A program made the position numbers and the translations under genes. A stretch of DNA of 64,000 nucleotides, taken from Neoalteromonas arenosi. GTDB lineage: Bacteria; Pseudomonadota; Gammaproteobacteria; Enterobacterales; Alteromonadaceae. Positions 1 through 7,919 of this stretch are shown one piece after another. The notes beneath the pieces were generated by a model. It was given only the letters and a program-made list of their open reading frames with translations. It did no database searches and was not told the DNA's origin. Positions within the stretch are counted from its first letter, which is position 1. Each line of letters starts with the position of its first letter. The DNA lies in NCBI RefSeq assembly GCF_030362855.1, contig NZ_JAUCBP010000002.1, positions 62,001 through 126,000 on the forward strand. Direction: 5' to 3'.

Positions 1-1
1 A

Positions 2-814
2 AACCGCGCAGCGGAGCGATTAATTGGCCTGAAAAAGCGTCAGATGATGGATAAACCCATTACGTCAATAGTTGAGTTCAATACGGATATTACAGCCGAC
101 GGAACCGACCTTACATTGGCAGCATTGCTGACGGAGGATTCACCACAAACTCACTGTGTAAATGCAAAGTTGCTTGCGCAAAATAGTGACCATACTTCTG
201 TCATTAGTTCGTTTGGCTGGTTGCGAGATAATAGGGAGGATTTGAAAGGTCTAGTATTGGTAATGCGAATGGTTGACAGGCAGTATGTGAAGCTTTATCA
301 CCAAGCAAATTATGATGAATTGACCTCCTTACCCAATAGGGCATTGATGAATGATAGGTCAAACCTAGCCGTTAGGTTAGCCGTCAGACATAATTGTTAC
401 GTTGGTCTAATGTTTATTGATTTGGACTACTTTAAAGCCGTTAACGATGCGATGGGACATGATGCCGGCGATCAAATGCTCAAATCCGTTGCCAAGCGAC
501 TCATTTCATGTGTTCGCGCAAGCGATACCGTCAGTCGACATGGTGGTGACGAGTTTGTAATTTTACTCACTGAGGTCGTCAACTTAAGCGACTGTGAACG
601 GATAGCTAAGAAAATCTTGGACGCATTTAAGTTACCTCACATGGTAAACGACAAATCGTGTGTCATTGGCCTGAGCATCGGTATTAGTATATTTCCACTA
701 GACGCTGACAGTAGTCAGGCAATGTATGTAAATGCCGACAAGGCTATGTATGCCGCGAAAGCCAGTGGACGCAATACATTTGAAATCTATCATTATCATC
801 GATATGGTTTATGA
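2..814 (+). CDS. PAS-GGDEF diguanylate cyclase, 5'-truncated by the window edge
   Basis: This is the C-terminal part of a c-di-GMP synthase. An ATG lies at 44, but the frame is open back to base 2, and the residues before it read NRAAERLIGL, a classic PAS-domain core. The real start is therefore probably outside the window. The PAS remainder covers about the first 100 residues. The GGDEF domain begins at the linker YDELTSLPNR and carries an intact HGGDEF active site. An RASD sequence five residues upstream fits the RxxD inhibitory I-site, so product feedback is likely. No EAL domain follows; the protein ends about 35 residues after the last conserved GGDEF block. The downstream neighbours hflKC converge on it. 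Cyclase activity is inferred from the intact motif; the signal sensed is unknown. Confidence 0.9.
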   Translation, partial: NRAAERLIGLKKRQMMDKPITSIVEFNTDITADGTDLTLAALLTEDSPQTHCVNAKLLAQNSDHTSVISSFGWLRDNREDLKGLVLVMRMVDRQYVKLYHQANYDELTSLPNRALMNDRSNLAVRLAVRHNCYVGLMFIDLDYFKAVNDAMGHDAGDQMLKSVAKRLISCVRASDTVSRHGGDEFVILLTEVVNLSDCERIAKKILDAFKLPHMVNDKSCVIGLSIGISIFPLDADSSQAMYVNADKAMYAAKASGRNTFEIYHYHRYGL

Positions 815-877
815 TTGGTCATTATGCAGTGACAGAAAACTCCTGGAATTGAACTCCGTAAAGAGCTGAGTTACCCG

Positions 878-1864
878 TTAATTACCTTTTTCTTCCTCAA
901 GCCCCGGTTCCTTAAGATATTTAAAAAGTTCGCTATCCGTGGTCAAAATTAAGGTTGTACTGTTACCTATGACCGAAGGGTAGGCTGCCATAGTTCGAGT
1001 AAACTGGTAAAACTCTGCTGCTTCAGGGCTTTGGCCGTAGGCGCTAGCATATATCAGCGCGGCCAAAGCGTCGGCCTCGCCACGAATGGCCTCTACTTGT
1101 TGGTATGCTTCCGACTGAATTTTGTCCAGATCTCGTACCCTGTTGCCTCGAATTCGCGCAGCTTCACCGTTGCCTTCGGAAATAAAGCGTTCGGCAATCT
1201 GTCGCCGTTCGCTGATCATTCTATCGTAGATTTTTGGCCTTACGCTAGCGTTGTAGTTCACTCGTTTGAAGCGAATGTCCAGTAGTTCAATACCAAAAAC
1301 TTTGACCTTCTCTGCCGCCGATCTAAAAATTTCTAATTCGACGATTTTACGACCTTTATGAATGGGTACCAACGTTCCTATATCCGATGCAGTTTCTCCA
1401 GCAGTAGGCAATTCGTCACGCTGCGGAGTCCGATCTTTGGTTGTCCGAATGATTTCTATCAATTCATGTTTAGCTACTGCATTGCGGGTTTCACTACCAA
1501 GGATGTCATCAAGTCTGGATTGCGCACTTCGTTCATCTCGCAAACGCAAAAAATATTGGAGTGGATCGGTAATTCGCCACCGAGCAAATAAGTCAACCGA
1601 GATATATAACTTGTCTTTGGTTGGCATATCAGATGGACTACCGTCCCATTCCAACACCCTTTTTTCGATAGGGTTAACGTGCTGAATAAATGGCACTTTA
1701 AATTGCAAACCTGCAGTGACTATGGCGTCGCCGACGGGCTTGCCAAATTGAGTAACAATAACTTGTTCTACCTCACTCACGGTGTACAGTGCACTGTTCA
1801 ACACTATGGCGATACTGGCCGTTAATACAATTGCGGCAATTGTTAACCGTTTCACTTTATTCAT
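878..1864 (-). CDS. hflC: HflC, subunit of the FtsH-modulating SPFH complex
   Basis: HflC pairs with HflK to form a large periplasmic cage around the FtsH protease and modulates its degradation of membrane proteins. The 328-residue product has one N-terminal membrane segment (about residues 8-28). The SPFH/Band 7 domain follows, with the family-typical stretch EQVIVTQFGKPVG, and then a long charged helical region (about 200-270) rich in Glu, Arg and Ala. Its start overlaps the end of hflK by 8 bases, so the two are translated together. In many relatives hflKC sits behind hfq-hflX; here the pair stands alone between a cyclase gene and a fumarase gene. No terminator was recognised in the 63-base gap to the convergent cyclase gene. 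Confidence 0.95.
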   Translation of the reverse strand: MNKVKRLTIAAIVLTASIAIVLNSALYTVSEVEQVIVTQFGKPVGDAIVTAGLQFKVPFIQHVNPIEKRVLEWDGSPSDMPTKDKLYISVDLFARWRITDPLQYFLRLRDERSAQSRLDDILGSETRNAVAKHELIEIIRTTKDRTPQRDELPTAGETASDIGTLVPIHKGRKIVELEIFRSAAEKVKVFGIELLDIRFKRVNYNASVRPKIYDRMISERRQIAERFISEGNGEAARIRGNRVRDLDKIQSEAYQQVEAIRGEADALAALIYASAYGQSPEAAEFYQFTRTMAAYPSVIGNSTTLILTTDSELFKYLKEPGLEEEKGN

Positions 1865-2915
1865 GATTCGCCTGTTCTTCAGTTTTCAGATTTAGTAACG
1901 GCAAAATGCTCTGTGAATCAACATCCAGAATTACTTTACTGGAGACCCTTGGCATAACCTCTTGCATGGTTTCTAGATAAATTCGCTTACGTGTTACTGT
2001 GGGGGCTTTGATATATGCAGCAAACAAGGCATTGAACCGAGCAATGTCACCTTTTGCTTCATTAATACGCTTTAGGCGGTAGCCGTCTGCTTCTCGAATA
2101 CGTTGATCTTTTTCACCTTCCGCAAGCGGAATAACTTTGTTGTAATCGCGCCGCGCTTCATTTATTAGCTTTTCTTTTTCCTGCTGTGCTTGATTGACTT
2201 CATTAAAGGATTCCTGAACAGGCTTAGGCGGATTAATGTTTTTCAACTGTACCTGATCGATGCTTATACCCATGGCATATTTGCTTGACGTAGCCTGCAT
2301 TTTTATTAACGCTTCAGATTCAATTTCTTGGCGGCCAATAGTTATGACTTCATCAACAGTGCGGTCGCCCACCACTTCACGCATGACCGACTCCGATACG
2401 TATCGGAGAGTTTCACTGGGCTCTCTGACCTCAAACAAAAATTTAACGGGGTCAGAAATCCTGTATTGCACTACCCATTCGACCAAAGCCGCATTTAAAT
2501 CTCCGGTAACCATCTGGGTTTCTCGTTGAGGATCTATATTACGCAGACTTTGATTCGGGTCAGTGGCATTTGGGGTACTAAAGCCAAACTCTTGTTTGAG
2601 TTGGCGCTTTACTGGGACAATTTGGACCGAATCGATTCCAAATGGATAGCGAAAATGTAAACCTGGCTGGACTTGTTTAATGTACTTCCCAAAGCGTTGT
2701 ACGACCGCCACTGAATCACTGGGTACTGTATATACGGCACTCCATAGGACTGACCCGACAACAAAGATCAGCGCGAGAGTGAAAAATGCATGTGGGCTTC
2801 CCCCAGGAAGCCATTTTTTGAAACGGTTGAAGAACTGCTTGATTGCCTGATCTAAATCAGGAGGCGGTAAGTTACTCTTCCAAGGATTTCTTGAAGGGTC
2901 ATTTTCTTGCGCCAT
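1857..2915 (-). CDS. hflK: HflK, subunit of the FtsH-modulating SPFH complex
   Basis: This is the partner of HflC in the inner-membrane complex that surrounds FtsH. The 352-residue protein starts with a cytoplasmic, proline-rich segment (DPSRNPWKS), followed by one membrane helix at about residues 43-62. The SPFH domain (about 68-270) includes AVVQRFGKYIKQVQPGLHF, the usual HflK signature, and a coiled helical tail rich in Glu/Lys/Arg follows. Length and domain order match the family, although the glycine-rich N-terminal stretch of enterobacterial HflK is short here. It is the first gene of a two-gene operon, and its promoter should lie in the 165 bases before it, where I do not see a convincing sigma70 match. 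Confidence 0.95.
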   Translation of the reverse strand: MAQENDPSRNPWKSNLPPPDLDQAIKQFFNRFKKWLPGGSPHAFFTLALIFVVGSVLWSAVYTVPSDSVAVVQRFGKYIKQVQPGLHFRYPFGIDSVQIVPVKRQLKQEFGFSTPNATDPNQSLRNIDPQRETQMVTGDLNAALVEWVVQYRISDPVKFLFEVREPSETLRYVSESVMREVVGDRTVDEVITIGRQEIESEALIKMQATSSKYAMGISIDQVQLKNINPPKPVQESFNEVNQAQQEKEKLINEARRDYNKVIPLAEGEKDQRIREADGYRLKRINEAKGDIARFNALFAAYIKAPTVTRKRIYLETMQEVMPRVSSKVILDVDSQSILPLLNLKTEEQANHE

Positions 2916-3080
2916 GATTTTTGCCTCAAGTTATTGGTGGGATATTGGTAAATCTCACCACTTACAGTTTAATCGAGACACTGTGTGGAGTATGTTCGTT
3001 AGCAAACATTAGCCAGATAAAATTACTTCGAATCGTTATTTTGACGGGTTTAAATGTCTAGGCATCCCATTTTAATAATG

Positions 3081-4529
3081 CTACTGAAAGGCGTTCCGTT
3101 TTAATAAGTCCTCGAAGTCAGTGCGACTGAAGAGGCCTAATGATTCAGCAGATTGGGCTAACGAGAGGTGTTTTTTCTGTGCCTCCTTTACAATAGAGGC
3201 TGCCATGTCATAGCCCAGCTCTGGTGTAAGTAAGGTAATAATGGATAAGTTGTTGGTCATATTCTGCTCAATCTGTGCTTTGTTGAGAGTTAATCCATAT
3301 AGGCAATTTTCCGCAAACGATTGTATTGCATCGGATAATAATTCTATGCTCTCCATAATGTTGTGAATAATGACGGGTCGTGAGGTGTTCAACTGTAATT
3401 GGCCAGCAGAGGCCGCTAGAGAAACGGTGAGATCGTTACCAAACACCTGCATGCAAACCATACTTAAAGCCTCGCATTGGGTAGGATTTACTTTGCCGGG
3501 CATAATTGAGCTACCGGGTTCATTGGCAGGCAATATCCACTCATTCAAGCCACATCGAGGGCCACTACCCAAAAGCCGAAAATCATTCGCCATTTTCAGC
3601 AATACCGAAGCCAGTAGTTTCAGTGACGCACTAAATTTTAACAATGCTGATTCTCCAGACACGGCAGTGTATAGATTTTCATGCTGTTCAAATGGCAACT
3701 CAAAGCGCTTTGCCAAACCTGCAATAACCTGGCGGCCAAAATTGGGGGGAGAATTAGCCCCCGAGCCAACGGCCGTGCCCCCGAGTGCCAACTTGAAAAC
3801 TTGTTGTAAACTAGCCTGGAGGTCCAACTTAGCATGATTTAGTTCGCTCAAATATACCGACAAAATTGCCCCTGCTGGCAATGGAATAGCGTCCATTAAA
3901 TGGGTGCGCCCTACGCATGAAACACCTTTAAACTCCGATTGTTTTTCCTGTAAGTATTGACAAAGTTTGTTTAACGAAGGCAATAATTTTCGTGTCGATT
4001 GCTGTGCCACAACTACGTGCATAGCGCTAGGAAATACATCATTTGAGGATTGCGACATATTGACGTGATCGTTGGGGTGAATCTTGTCTTTTGTAAGCAA
4101 TTCAAAGGTTTTAACTTGATCACGCAGATAAGCATTCGCAAGCGAGGCTATAACCTCGTTCACATTCATATTGGTTTGTGTGCCAGAACCAGTTTGCCAA
4201 ATCCGCAATGGAAACTGATCTTCATAGTGTCCTTTAATGATTAATTTACAGGCATATAAAATTGCGTGATGTTGTGTCTTATTCAACAGGCCTTCTGCAT
4301 AGTTGACATCTGCACATAAAAGCTTAATTGCTACCAGAGCATGAATAAAATCATGGTCAAAACACTGCTTACCAATGTTAAAGTGCAGTAATGAGCTTTG
4401 CGTTTGTTTCCCCCACCATACACCTTGACTCACCTTTTCCGTGCACTCCGATTGAGCTTTGTTGGCTTGTATAAACGTAGAGACAGGTTTAAACGACATA
4501 CTGTGATGCCACATAAACGTGTCTTGCAT
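3081..4529 (-). CDS. fumC: Class II fumarate hydratase
   Basis: The enzyme interconverts fumarate and malate in the TCA cycle as a cytoplasmic, iron-independent tetramer. The 482-residue product carries the superfamily blocks in order: GSGTQTNMNVNEV, SSNDVFPSAMH, GRTHLMDAIPLPAG with the catalytic His at about residue 207, and GSSIMPGKVNPTQCE with the mobile-loop catalytic Ser at about 338. It is slightly longer than the usual 460-470 residues. The N-terminus has three possible Met starts (4529, 4514, 4499) and no clear ribosome site for any, so the first 10 residues are uncertain. The N-terminal third is more diverged than usual, which could mean a relaxed paralogue, but the catalytic residues are all present. 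Aspartase is less likely because the GRTHLMDA block is of fumarase type. Confidence 0.88.
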   Translation of the reverse strand: MQDTFMWHHSMSFKPVSTFIQANKAQSECTEKVSQGVWWGKQTQSSLLHFNIGKQCFDHDFIHALVAIKLLCADVNYAEGLLNKTQHHAILYACKLIIKGHYEDQFPLRIWQTGSGTQTNMNVNEVIASLANAYLRDQVKTFELLTKDKIHPNDHVNMSQSSNDVFPSAMHVVVAQQSTRKLLPSLNKLCQYLQEKQSEFKGVSCVGRTHLMDAIPLPAGAILSVYLSELNHAKLDLQASLQQVFKLALGGTAVGSGANSPPNFGRQVIAGLAKRFELPFEQHENLYTAVSGESALLKFSASLKLLASVLLKMANDFRLLGSGPRCGLNEWILPANEPGSSIMPGKVNPTQCEALSMVCMQVFGNDLTVSLAASAGQLQLNTSRPVIIHNIMESIELLSDAIQSFAENCLYGLTLNKAQIEQNMTNNLSIITLLTPELGYDMAASIVKEAQKKHLSLAQSAESLGLFSRTDFEDLLKRNAFQ

Positions 4530-4751
4530 TCGGTATTGTCAAATCATCTGTGCTGTTCACAAGTCCTTTACCCGTCTTATAAAAATCGACATTTTCTCCG
4601 ACCCACTATCGTTTTTGTGATCTTGAAGCAACAGTTAAGCGCTGTTCCATTGCGGTTGAACTGTTCGGTAATCTTTCTCAAAGCTAGTTATCTGGTAATT
4701 AATAGAAATTAATAATAACGGTTTGCTTAGTTCAGTTAAAATACCCCAGGT

Positions 4752-4763
4752 CCCCCCCCGGGG
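4752..4763. repeat. C8G4 homopolymer run
   Basis: Eight cytosines are followed directly by four guanines, within the gap between the fumarase gene and the first ORF on its right. CCCC four bases upstream can also pair with the GGGG. Such a run is prone to slippage. The 583 bases between 4530 and 5112 otherwise hold only the doubtful small ORF at 4807. Confidence 0.6.
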
Positions 4764-4806
4764 AATACACATCAAAATCAAACGTATTTTAGAATCAATG
4801 AGGGAT

Positions 4807-4962
4807 ATGAAAAGCTCTTACAATACATTTTGCGACACATTAACAAGAACCATCATGGCTGTTTCTTTTGGTCTTGCTTTGATTGTTGCTTTTGCGGCTC
4901 TTTGCTCGGAGCTAGTTGCTTTTCTTGGTCGGGCTTGCCATCTTTCGTTGGAGTTTGCATAA
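4807..4962 (+). CDS. Possible small single-span membrane protein (51 aa)
   Basis: This short ORF encodes MKSSYNTFCDTLTR followed by one strongly hydrophobic helix (about residues 18-43) and a short tail. A GAGGG lies only two bases before this ATG, closer than usual for a ribosome site. The frame is open further upstream to 4723, but that extension crosses the C8 run and looks non-protein-like. It is not recognised as any family and may not be real. Its reading direction matches the PRC-barrel gene 150 bases downstream. Confidence 0.3.
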   Translation: MKSSYNTFCDTLTRTIMAVSFGLALIVAFAALCSELVAFLGRACHLSLEFA

Positions 4963-5112
4963 ATGCCTCTGGCGTTTCACCGTTAGCTTGATTGCCAACA
5001 GTTCAAGTAAAGCTTAGATGCTTTATTAGTATCTTTCCGTTCGCTAGCGAACAGAACGCCAACTCGTCCGTTGGTATATTTTTCTTGCAATGAATCTTTT
5101 AGGAACAAGACA

Positions 5113-5527
5113 ATGAATGTGCTCGCTCACCAAGTAAAACGAGTTCCATCCAAACCCAATTCGGTTAAAGAAATGCAGTGGTACCTAAGCAGCAATACGT
5201 TATGCAACAATAGTGTTTACAACCATAAGGAACAAAAGCTAGGTAAATTAAACAGTTTGATGGTTAGCCTGCCAACAGGGGTGGTAACTTATGCTATCAT
5301 CGCCCATGGCGGATTTTTCGGGATCGGCGGGAACTTAACCGCAGTGCCATGGCGCTCGTTAATATTGGACCGCGAGAAAAAATGCTTCACTTTATCCGTT
5401 CCAAAGAAAAGGTTTGAGGGGGGCTCCATCATTCAATGCGAATAGCTGGCCAAATATGGAAAATACAAAATGGGCGACGGAAGTTCTCGGCTATTTTAAC
5501 GTTAAAGATACCAATTTAAACATGTAA
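5113..5527 (+). pseudogene. PRC-barrel domain protein, frame broken at a G6 run
   Basis: PRC-barrel proteins are small beta-barrel proteins of RNA-processing, photosynthetic or stress contexts; the exact role here is unknown. The ATG at 5113 has AGGA nine bases before it, better placed than the ATG at 5071. The first frame gives a normal PRC barrel (QKLGKLNSLMV, then VTYAIIAHGGFFGIGG and AVPWRSL) and then hits a stop at 5445. Removing one G from the six-G run at 5418-5423 continues the family with GAPSFNANSWPNM, then WATEVLGYF, to a stop at 5525-5527. That WP.M...W block is exactly what follows in intact relatives. The gene is therefore either a recent frameshift, a slippage-switched gene, or a sequencing error in the G run. 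Confidence 0.75.
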
Positions 5528-5803
5528 AGGTCTAAAGAGCTTAGTTGCGCAGTCAGTCTGTTGTTGAATTTTTTCTTCTACATTTTTTCGTCGTTGAGTT
5601 TCGCAGCTTACCATGTGGTCGCTTCTAACTAGCTAGACATCTCATAACCACGATCTCCAAGTCAAAGGAATCGTTGTTATATTTTCAATAAAGGTCGAAT
5701 CTTCTAATAACTATGCACAAAGACAAACCTCTATTATACGTAACAGTGACCTAGCGTGGTGTGTCTCCGAAAGTACACCCACAGGGTGCGCTTTCTCCGG
5801 GCA
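5528..5803. other. Non-coding stretch left of the tRNA terminator
   Basis: I see no gene here. One imperfect stem-loop lies at about 5771-5794 (AAAG.CACCC, loop ACA, GGGTG.CTTT). It lacks a T-run on either strand, so its role as a terminator for the PRC-barrel gene is doubtful. Confidence 0.5.
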
Positions 5804-5827
5804 CAAAAAAACCGACTTTCGTCGGTT
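5804..5827 (-). terminator. Intrinsic terminator of the tRNA-Leu transcript
   Basis: Read on the minus strand, AACCGAC-GAAA-GTCGGTT forms a tight stem with a GNRA-type tetraloop followed by a run of seven T. It lies just beyond the last tandem repeat. The simplest reading is that one transcript covers the tRNA and all three repeats and stops here. Confidence 0.85.
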
Positions 5828-5838
5828 GGTGTGCATAG

Positions 5839-6057
5839 TGGTACCAGAGGCCGGGCTTGATGGGACTGACTTTTCAGCCGGTACACGATTTTTCTAATCG
5901 TTATTAGATGATGGTACCAGAGGCCGGGCTTGATGGGACTGACCTTTCAGCCGGTACACGATTTCTCGAATCGTTATTAGATGATGGTACCAGAGGCCGG
6001 GCTTGATGGGACTGACCTTTCAGCCGGTACACGATTTTTCGAATCGTCATTAGATGA
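5839..6057 (-). repeat. Three 73-nt tandem repeats carrying the 3' end of tRNA-Leu
   Basis: Copies begin at 5839, 5912 and 5985, and the tRNA 3' end itself begins at 6058. The period is therefore exactly 73 bases throughout, and copies differ at only a few positions. On the transcribed minus strand each unit ends with the 22 nt TCAAGC...GGTACCA of the tRNA (one mismatch), including the CCA. Each unit also holds a perfect hairpin ACGATT-N5-AATCGT whose loop varies between copies, and a small hairpin CTGA-AAGG-TCAG (loop AAAG in the outermost copy). GTACC and GGTAC at its two ends could close a larger tRNA-like fold. Because 73 is not a multiple of three, a reading frame cannot persist, so the array is more likely RNA than protein coding. 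The arrangement resembles the repeats behind E. coli tyrT. Confidence 0.9.
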
Positions 6058-6144
6058 TGGTACCAGAGGCCGGACTTGAACCGGCACACCCTCACGGGCG
6101 GCGGATTTTGAATCCGCTGCGTCTACCAATTCCGCCACTCTGGC
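6058..6144 (-). tRNA. tRNA-Leu (anticodon CAA)
   Basis: The 87-nt gene folds as a class II tRNA. The acceptor stem is GCCAGAG against CTCTGGT, with a G1-U72 pair as in some E. coli leucine tRNAs. The anticodon stem is GCGGA/TCCGC with loop TTCAAAA, so the anticodon is CAA and it reads UUG. A long variable arm (CGCCCGTGAGGGTGT region) and T-arm CCGG-TTCAAGT-CCGG follow, and CCA is encoded. The A73 discriminator fits leucine. It is transcribed leftward into the tandem repeats. Confidence 0.97.
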
Positions 6145-6195
6145 AATGGTAACCATGCAATGCTCGATACGTAGTTTAACGCTTCGAGGTTGCGC

Positions 6196-6223
6196 ATTAT
6201 AGCGAGCTAAAAAATCCACGCAA
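6196..6223 (-). promoter_or_regulatory. Sigma70-type promoter of tRNA-Leu
   Basis: On the minus strand there is TTGCGT, a 16-base spacer, and a consensus TATAAT (plus-strand 6196-6201). It is followed by a GC-rich discriminator GCGCAACC, the type found at stringently controlled stable-RNA promoters. The tRNA begins about 50 bases downstream. Strong tRNA expression and growth-rate control are inferred. Confidence 0.85.
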
Positions 6224-6256
6224 GAGAATTTTACCATCGGTTTATCAATAGCTCAT

Positions 6257-6850
6257 TTGTTGTGCTATTCAGCAGAAGTGCTAGCGCAGGTTGATCAACT
6301 TTGTCAGACTATAGGTAATCATACATACCCGACTTTTAGAGCTGTAGCCGTGACCGAGAGTAAAACCCAACCCAAACGCGCTGGATTTTTTAAGCGATTA
6401 GCCGCCATGGTTTACGATGTACTGGTGGCAACCGCAGTGGCGATGTGTGCGGCACTGGTCATTATTATTACCCTGCTGATTTTGTATGAAACCAACGTGA
6501 TCCCGCATACCGGAGGTATGTTATTTAATGACTTTATTCAGCAGTCGTTGTTGTACACCAGCATCATCCAAGCCTGGGTATTACTCTGGGTTATTGGCTT
6601 TTTCTTGTACTTTTGGAAAAATGGCGGTCAAACATTGGGGATGCGAGCATGGCGTTTGCGCATGTATTCGCTAACAGATAAACCGGTAGGCTACGGACGC
6701 TTGCTGCTGAGAATGATCAGTGCATTTGGTGGGCTCGGTACTCTCTTGGTGCTGCTTGATTTTAAGCACAAACTGGCCTTACAAGATCGCATTTCGCAAA
6801 TTGAAGTGTTGAGCTTAAGCAAGGAAGATAACCACCACCGTTCTTGGTAG
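6257..6850 (+). CDS. RDD family inner-membrane protein
   Basis: A small polytopic membrane protein with the RDD fold: AGFFKRLAAMVYDVLVA (Arg then Asp at the start of the first helix, about residue 43), two to three long hydrophobic helices, and the later GGQTLGMRAWRLR motif at about 120. RDD proteins may work in ion transport or envelope stress; the substrate here is unknown. The first 31 residues before VTESKTQPKRAG look unlike the family, and a GTG at 6350 could be the true start. It converges on lptG with an 8-base gap, the same neighbourhood as in pseudomonads. Confidence 0.85.
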   Translation: MLCYSAEVLAQVDQLCQTIGNHTYPTFRAVAVTESKTQPKRAGFFKRLAAMVYDVLVATAVAMCAALVIIITLLILYETNVIPHTGGMLFNDFIQQSLLYTSIIQAWVLLWVIGFFLYFWKNGGQTLGMRAWRLRMYSLTDKPVGYGRLLLRMISAFGGLGTLLVLLDFKHKLALQDRISQIEVLSLSKEDNHHRSW

Positions 6851-6857
6851 TGGCTCA

Positions 6858-7919
6858 CTACTTCCTCAGCAGGAATCCAGCGATCGCGATAAATACAAAA
6901 CTGGGCACCAACGCGCCGAGTATGGGGGGTAATTGATACACCAAACTCAGTGGCCCAAATACTTCGTTGCTGATAAAGAATGCAAAGCCAGTCAGCACAC
7001 CCATAATCACACGTGCGCCCATGGTCACGCTGCGCAGTGGTCCGAAGATAAAACTCAGCGCCATCAACAGCATCACCGAAACCGAGACCGGTTGCATTAT
7101 TTTTCGCCAAAGGGCTAATTCGTAGCGCGATGGATCTTGGGCATTATTTTCTAAATAGGTCACGTAATCGAGTAAACCGCGAATAGACAGTGCTTCGGGT
7201 TTTACGGCTACCACGCCAAGCTTGTCAGGCGTAAGCGTTGAGGGCCAGCTGTTGGATTCTATCGACTCTTGGCGGATGGCTAAGTCAGAGAAGTAGGTGT
7301 GATTTACGCTTTTCAATTGCCATTCATCCGCAGCATAAGCAGCTTCTTCGGCATAGGTTAAACGGGTTAAATTTAGCGATTCATCGAACCAGTAGATGGT
7401 GACTTCACGCAGTAACTCACGTGATACCACTTGGCCAATGCTCACGAAATTATCGCCGTCCTTAGCCCAGACCAACTGTTCGGAAGAGAATAAACTACCA
7501 CCGGATATTGCTTCGGTGCGGATCTCTTTGGCCTTTGATTCACTGGCTGGGGTCACAAACTCGCCGACTGCCATTACCACCAAAATCATCACCACGCATG
7601 ACTTCATCGCCGAGCCGATAATGTTCCAACGGCTAAGCCCCGCAGCTTGCATCACAACCAGCTCGGAATGTGTCGCCAATACGCCCATACCGATTAGGCC
7701 ACCGAGTAGGGTAGCCATGGGGAAGAATTGTTCAAGATCGCGGGGCAGGCTCAATATCACATACAACAAGGCAACTGTCATATCGTATTCACCTTCGCCA
7801 ATACGACGAAGTTGTTCGACGAATTTAATCAACCCGCTAAGACCCAATAAAATAGTCAGCGTCAGTGTGACTGTGCCCAGCAGGGTACGGGCTACGTATA
7901 AATCGAGGATCTTAAACAT
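6858..7919 (-). CDS. lptG: LptG, LPS export ABC transporter permease
   Basis: LptG and LptF form the transmembrane half of the LptB2FG machine that extracts lipopolysaccharide from the inner membrane and feeds it to LptC. The product from the Met at 7919 is 353 residues, the usual length. It has three N-terminal membrane helices, a periplasmic beta-jellyroll (about 130-260), and three C-terminal helices ending in FVFIAIAGFLLRK. The longer open frame back to 7952 is ignored because ATG at 7919 overlaps the lptF stop as TAATG, the usual coupling. LptA, LptB and LptC are encoded 26 kb away in this window. Confidence 0.95.
   Translation of the reverse strand: MFKILDLYVARTLLGTVTLTLTILLGLSGLIKFVEQLRRIGEGEYDMTVALLYVILSLPRDLEQFFPMATLLGGLIGMGVLATHSELVVMQAAGLSRWNIIGSAMKSCVVMILVVMAVGEFVTPASESKAKEIRTEAISGGSLFSSEQLVWAKDGDNFVSIGQVVSRELLREVTIYWFDESLNLTRLTYAEEAAYAADEWQLKSVNHTYFSDLAIRQESIESNSWPSTLTPDKLGVVAVKPEALSIRGLLDYVTYLENNAQDPSRYELALWRKIMQPVSVSVMLLMALSFIFGPLRSVTMGARVIMGVLTGFAFFISNEVFGPLSLVYQLPPILGALVPSFVFIAIAGFLLRK

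Noticed and set aside
1691-1707. TGGCAC...TTGCA resembling a sigma54 promoter
   Set aside because: Spacing is one base too long and it lies within hflC on the non-coding strand.
5904-6237. Two minus-strand open frames across the 73-nt repeats and the tRNA
   Set aside because: They read through a tRNA and repeats whose period is not a multiple of three; repeated peptides arise in shifted frames. RNA is the better explanation.
6691-7110. 139-codon minus-strand open frame
   Set aside because: Overlaps the RDD gene end and lptG in another frame; no protein-like pattern.
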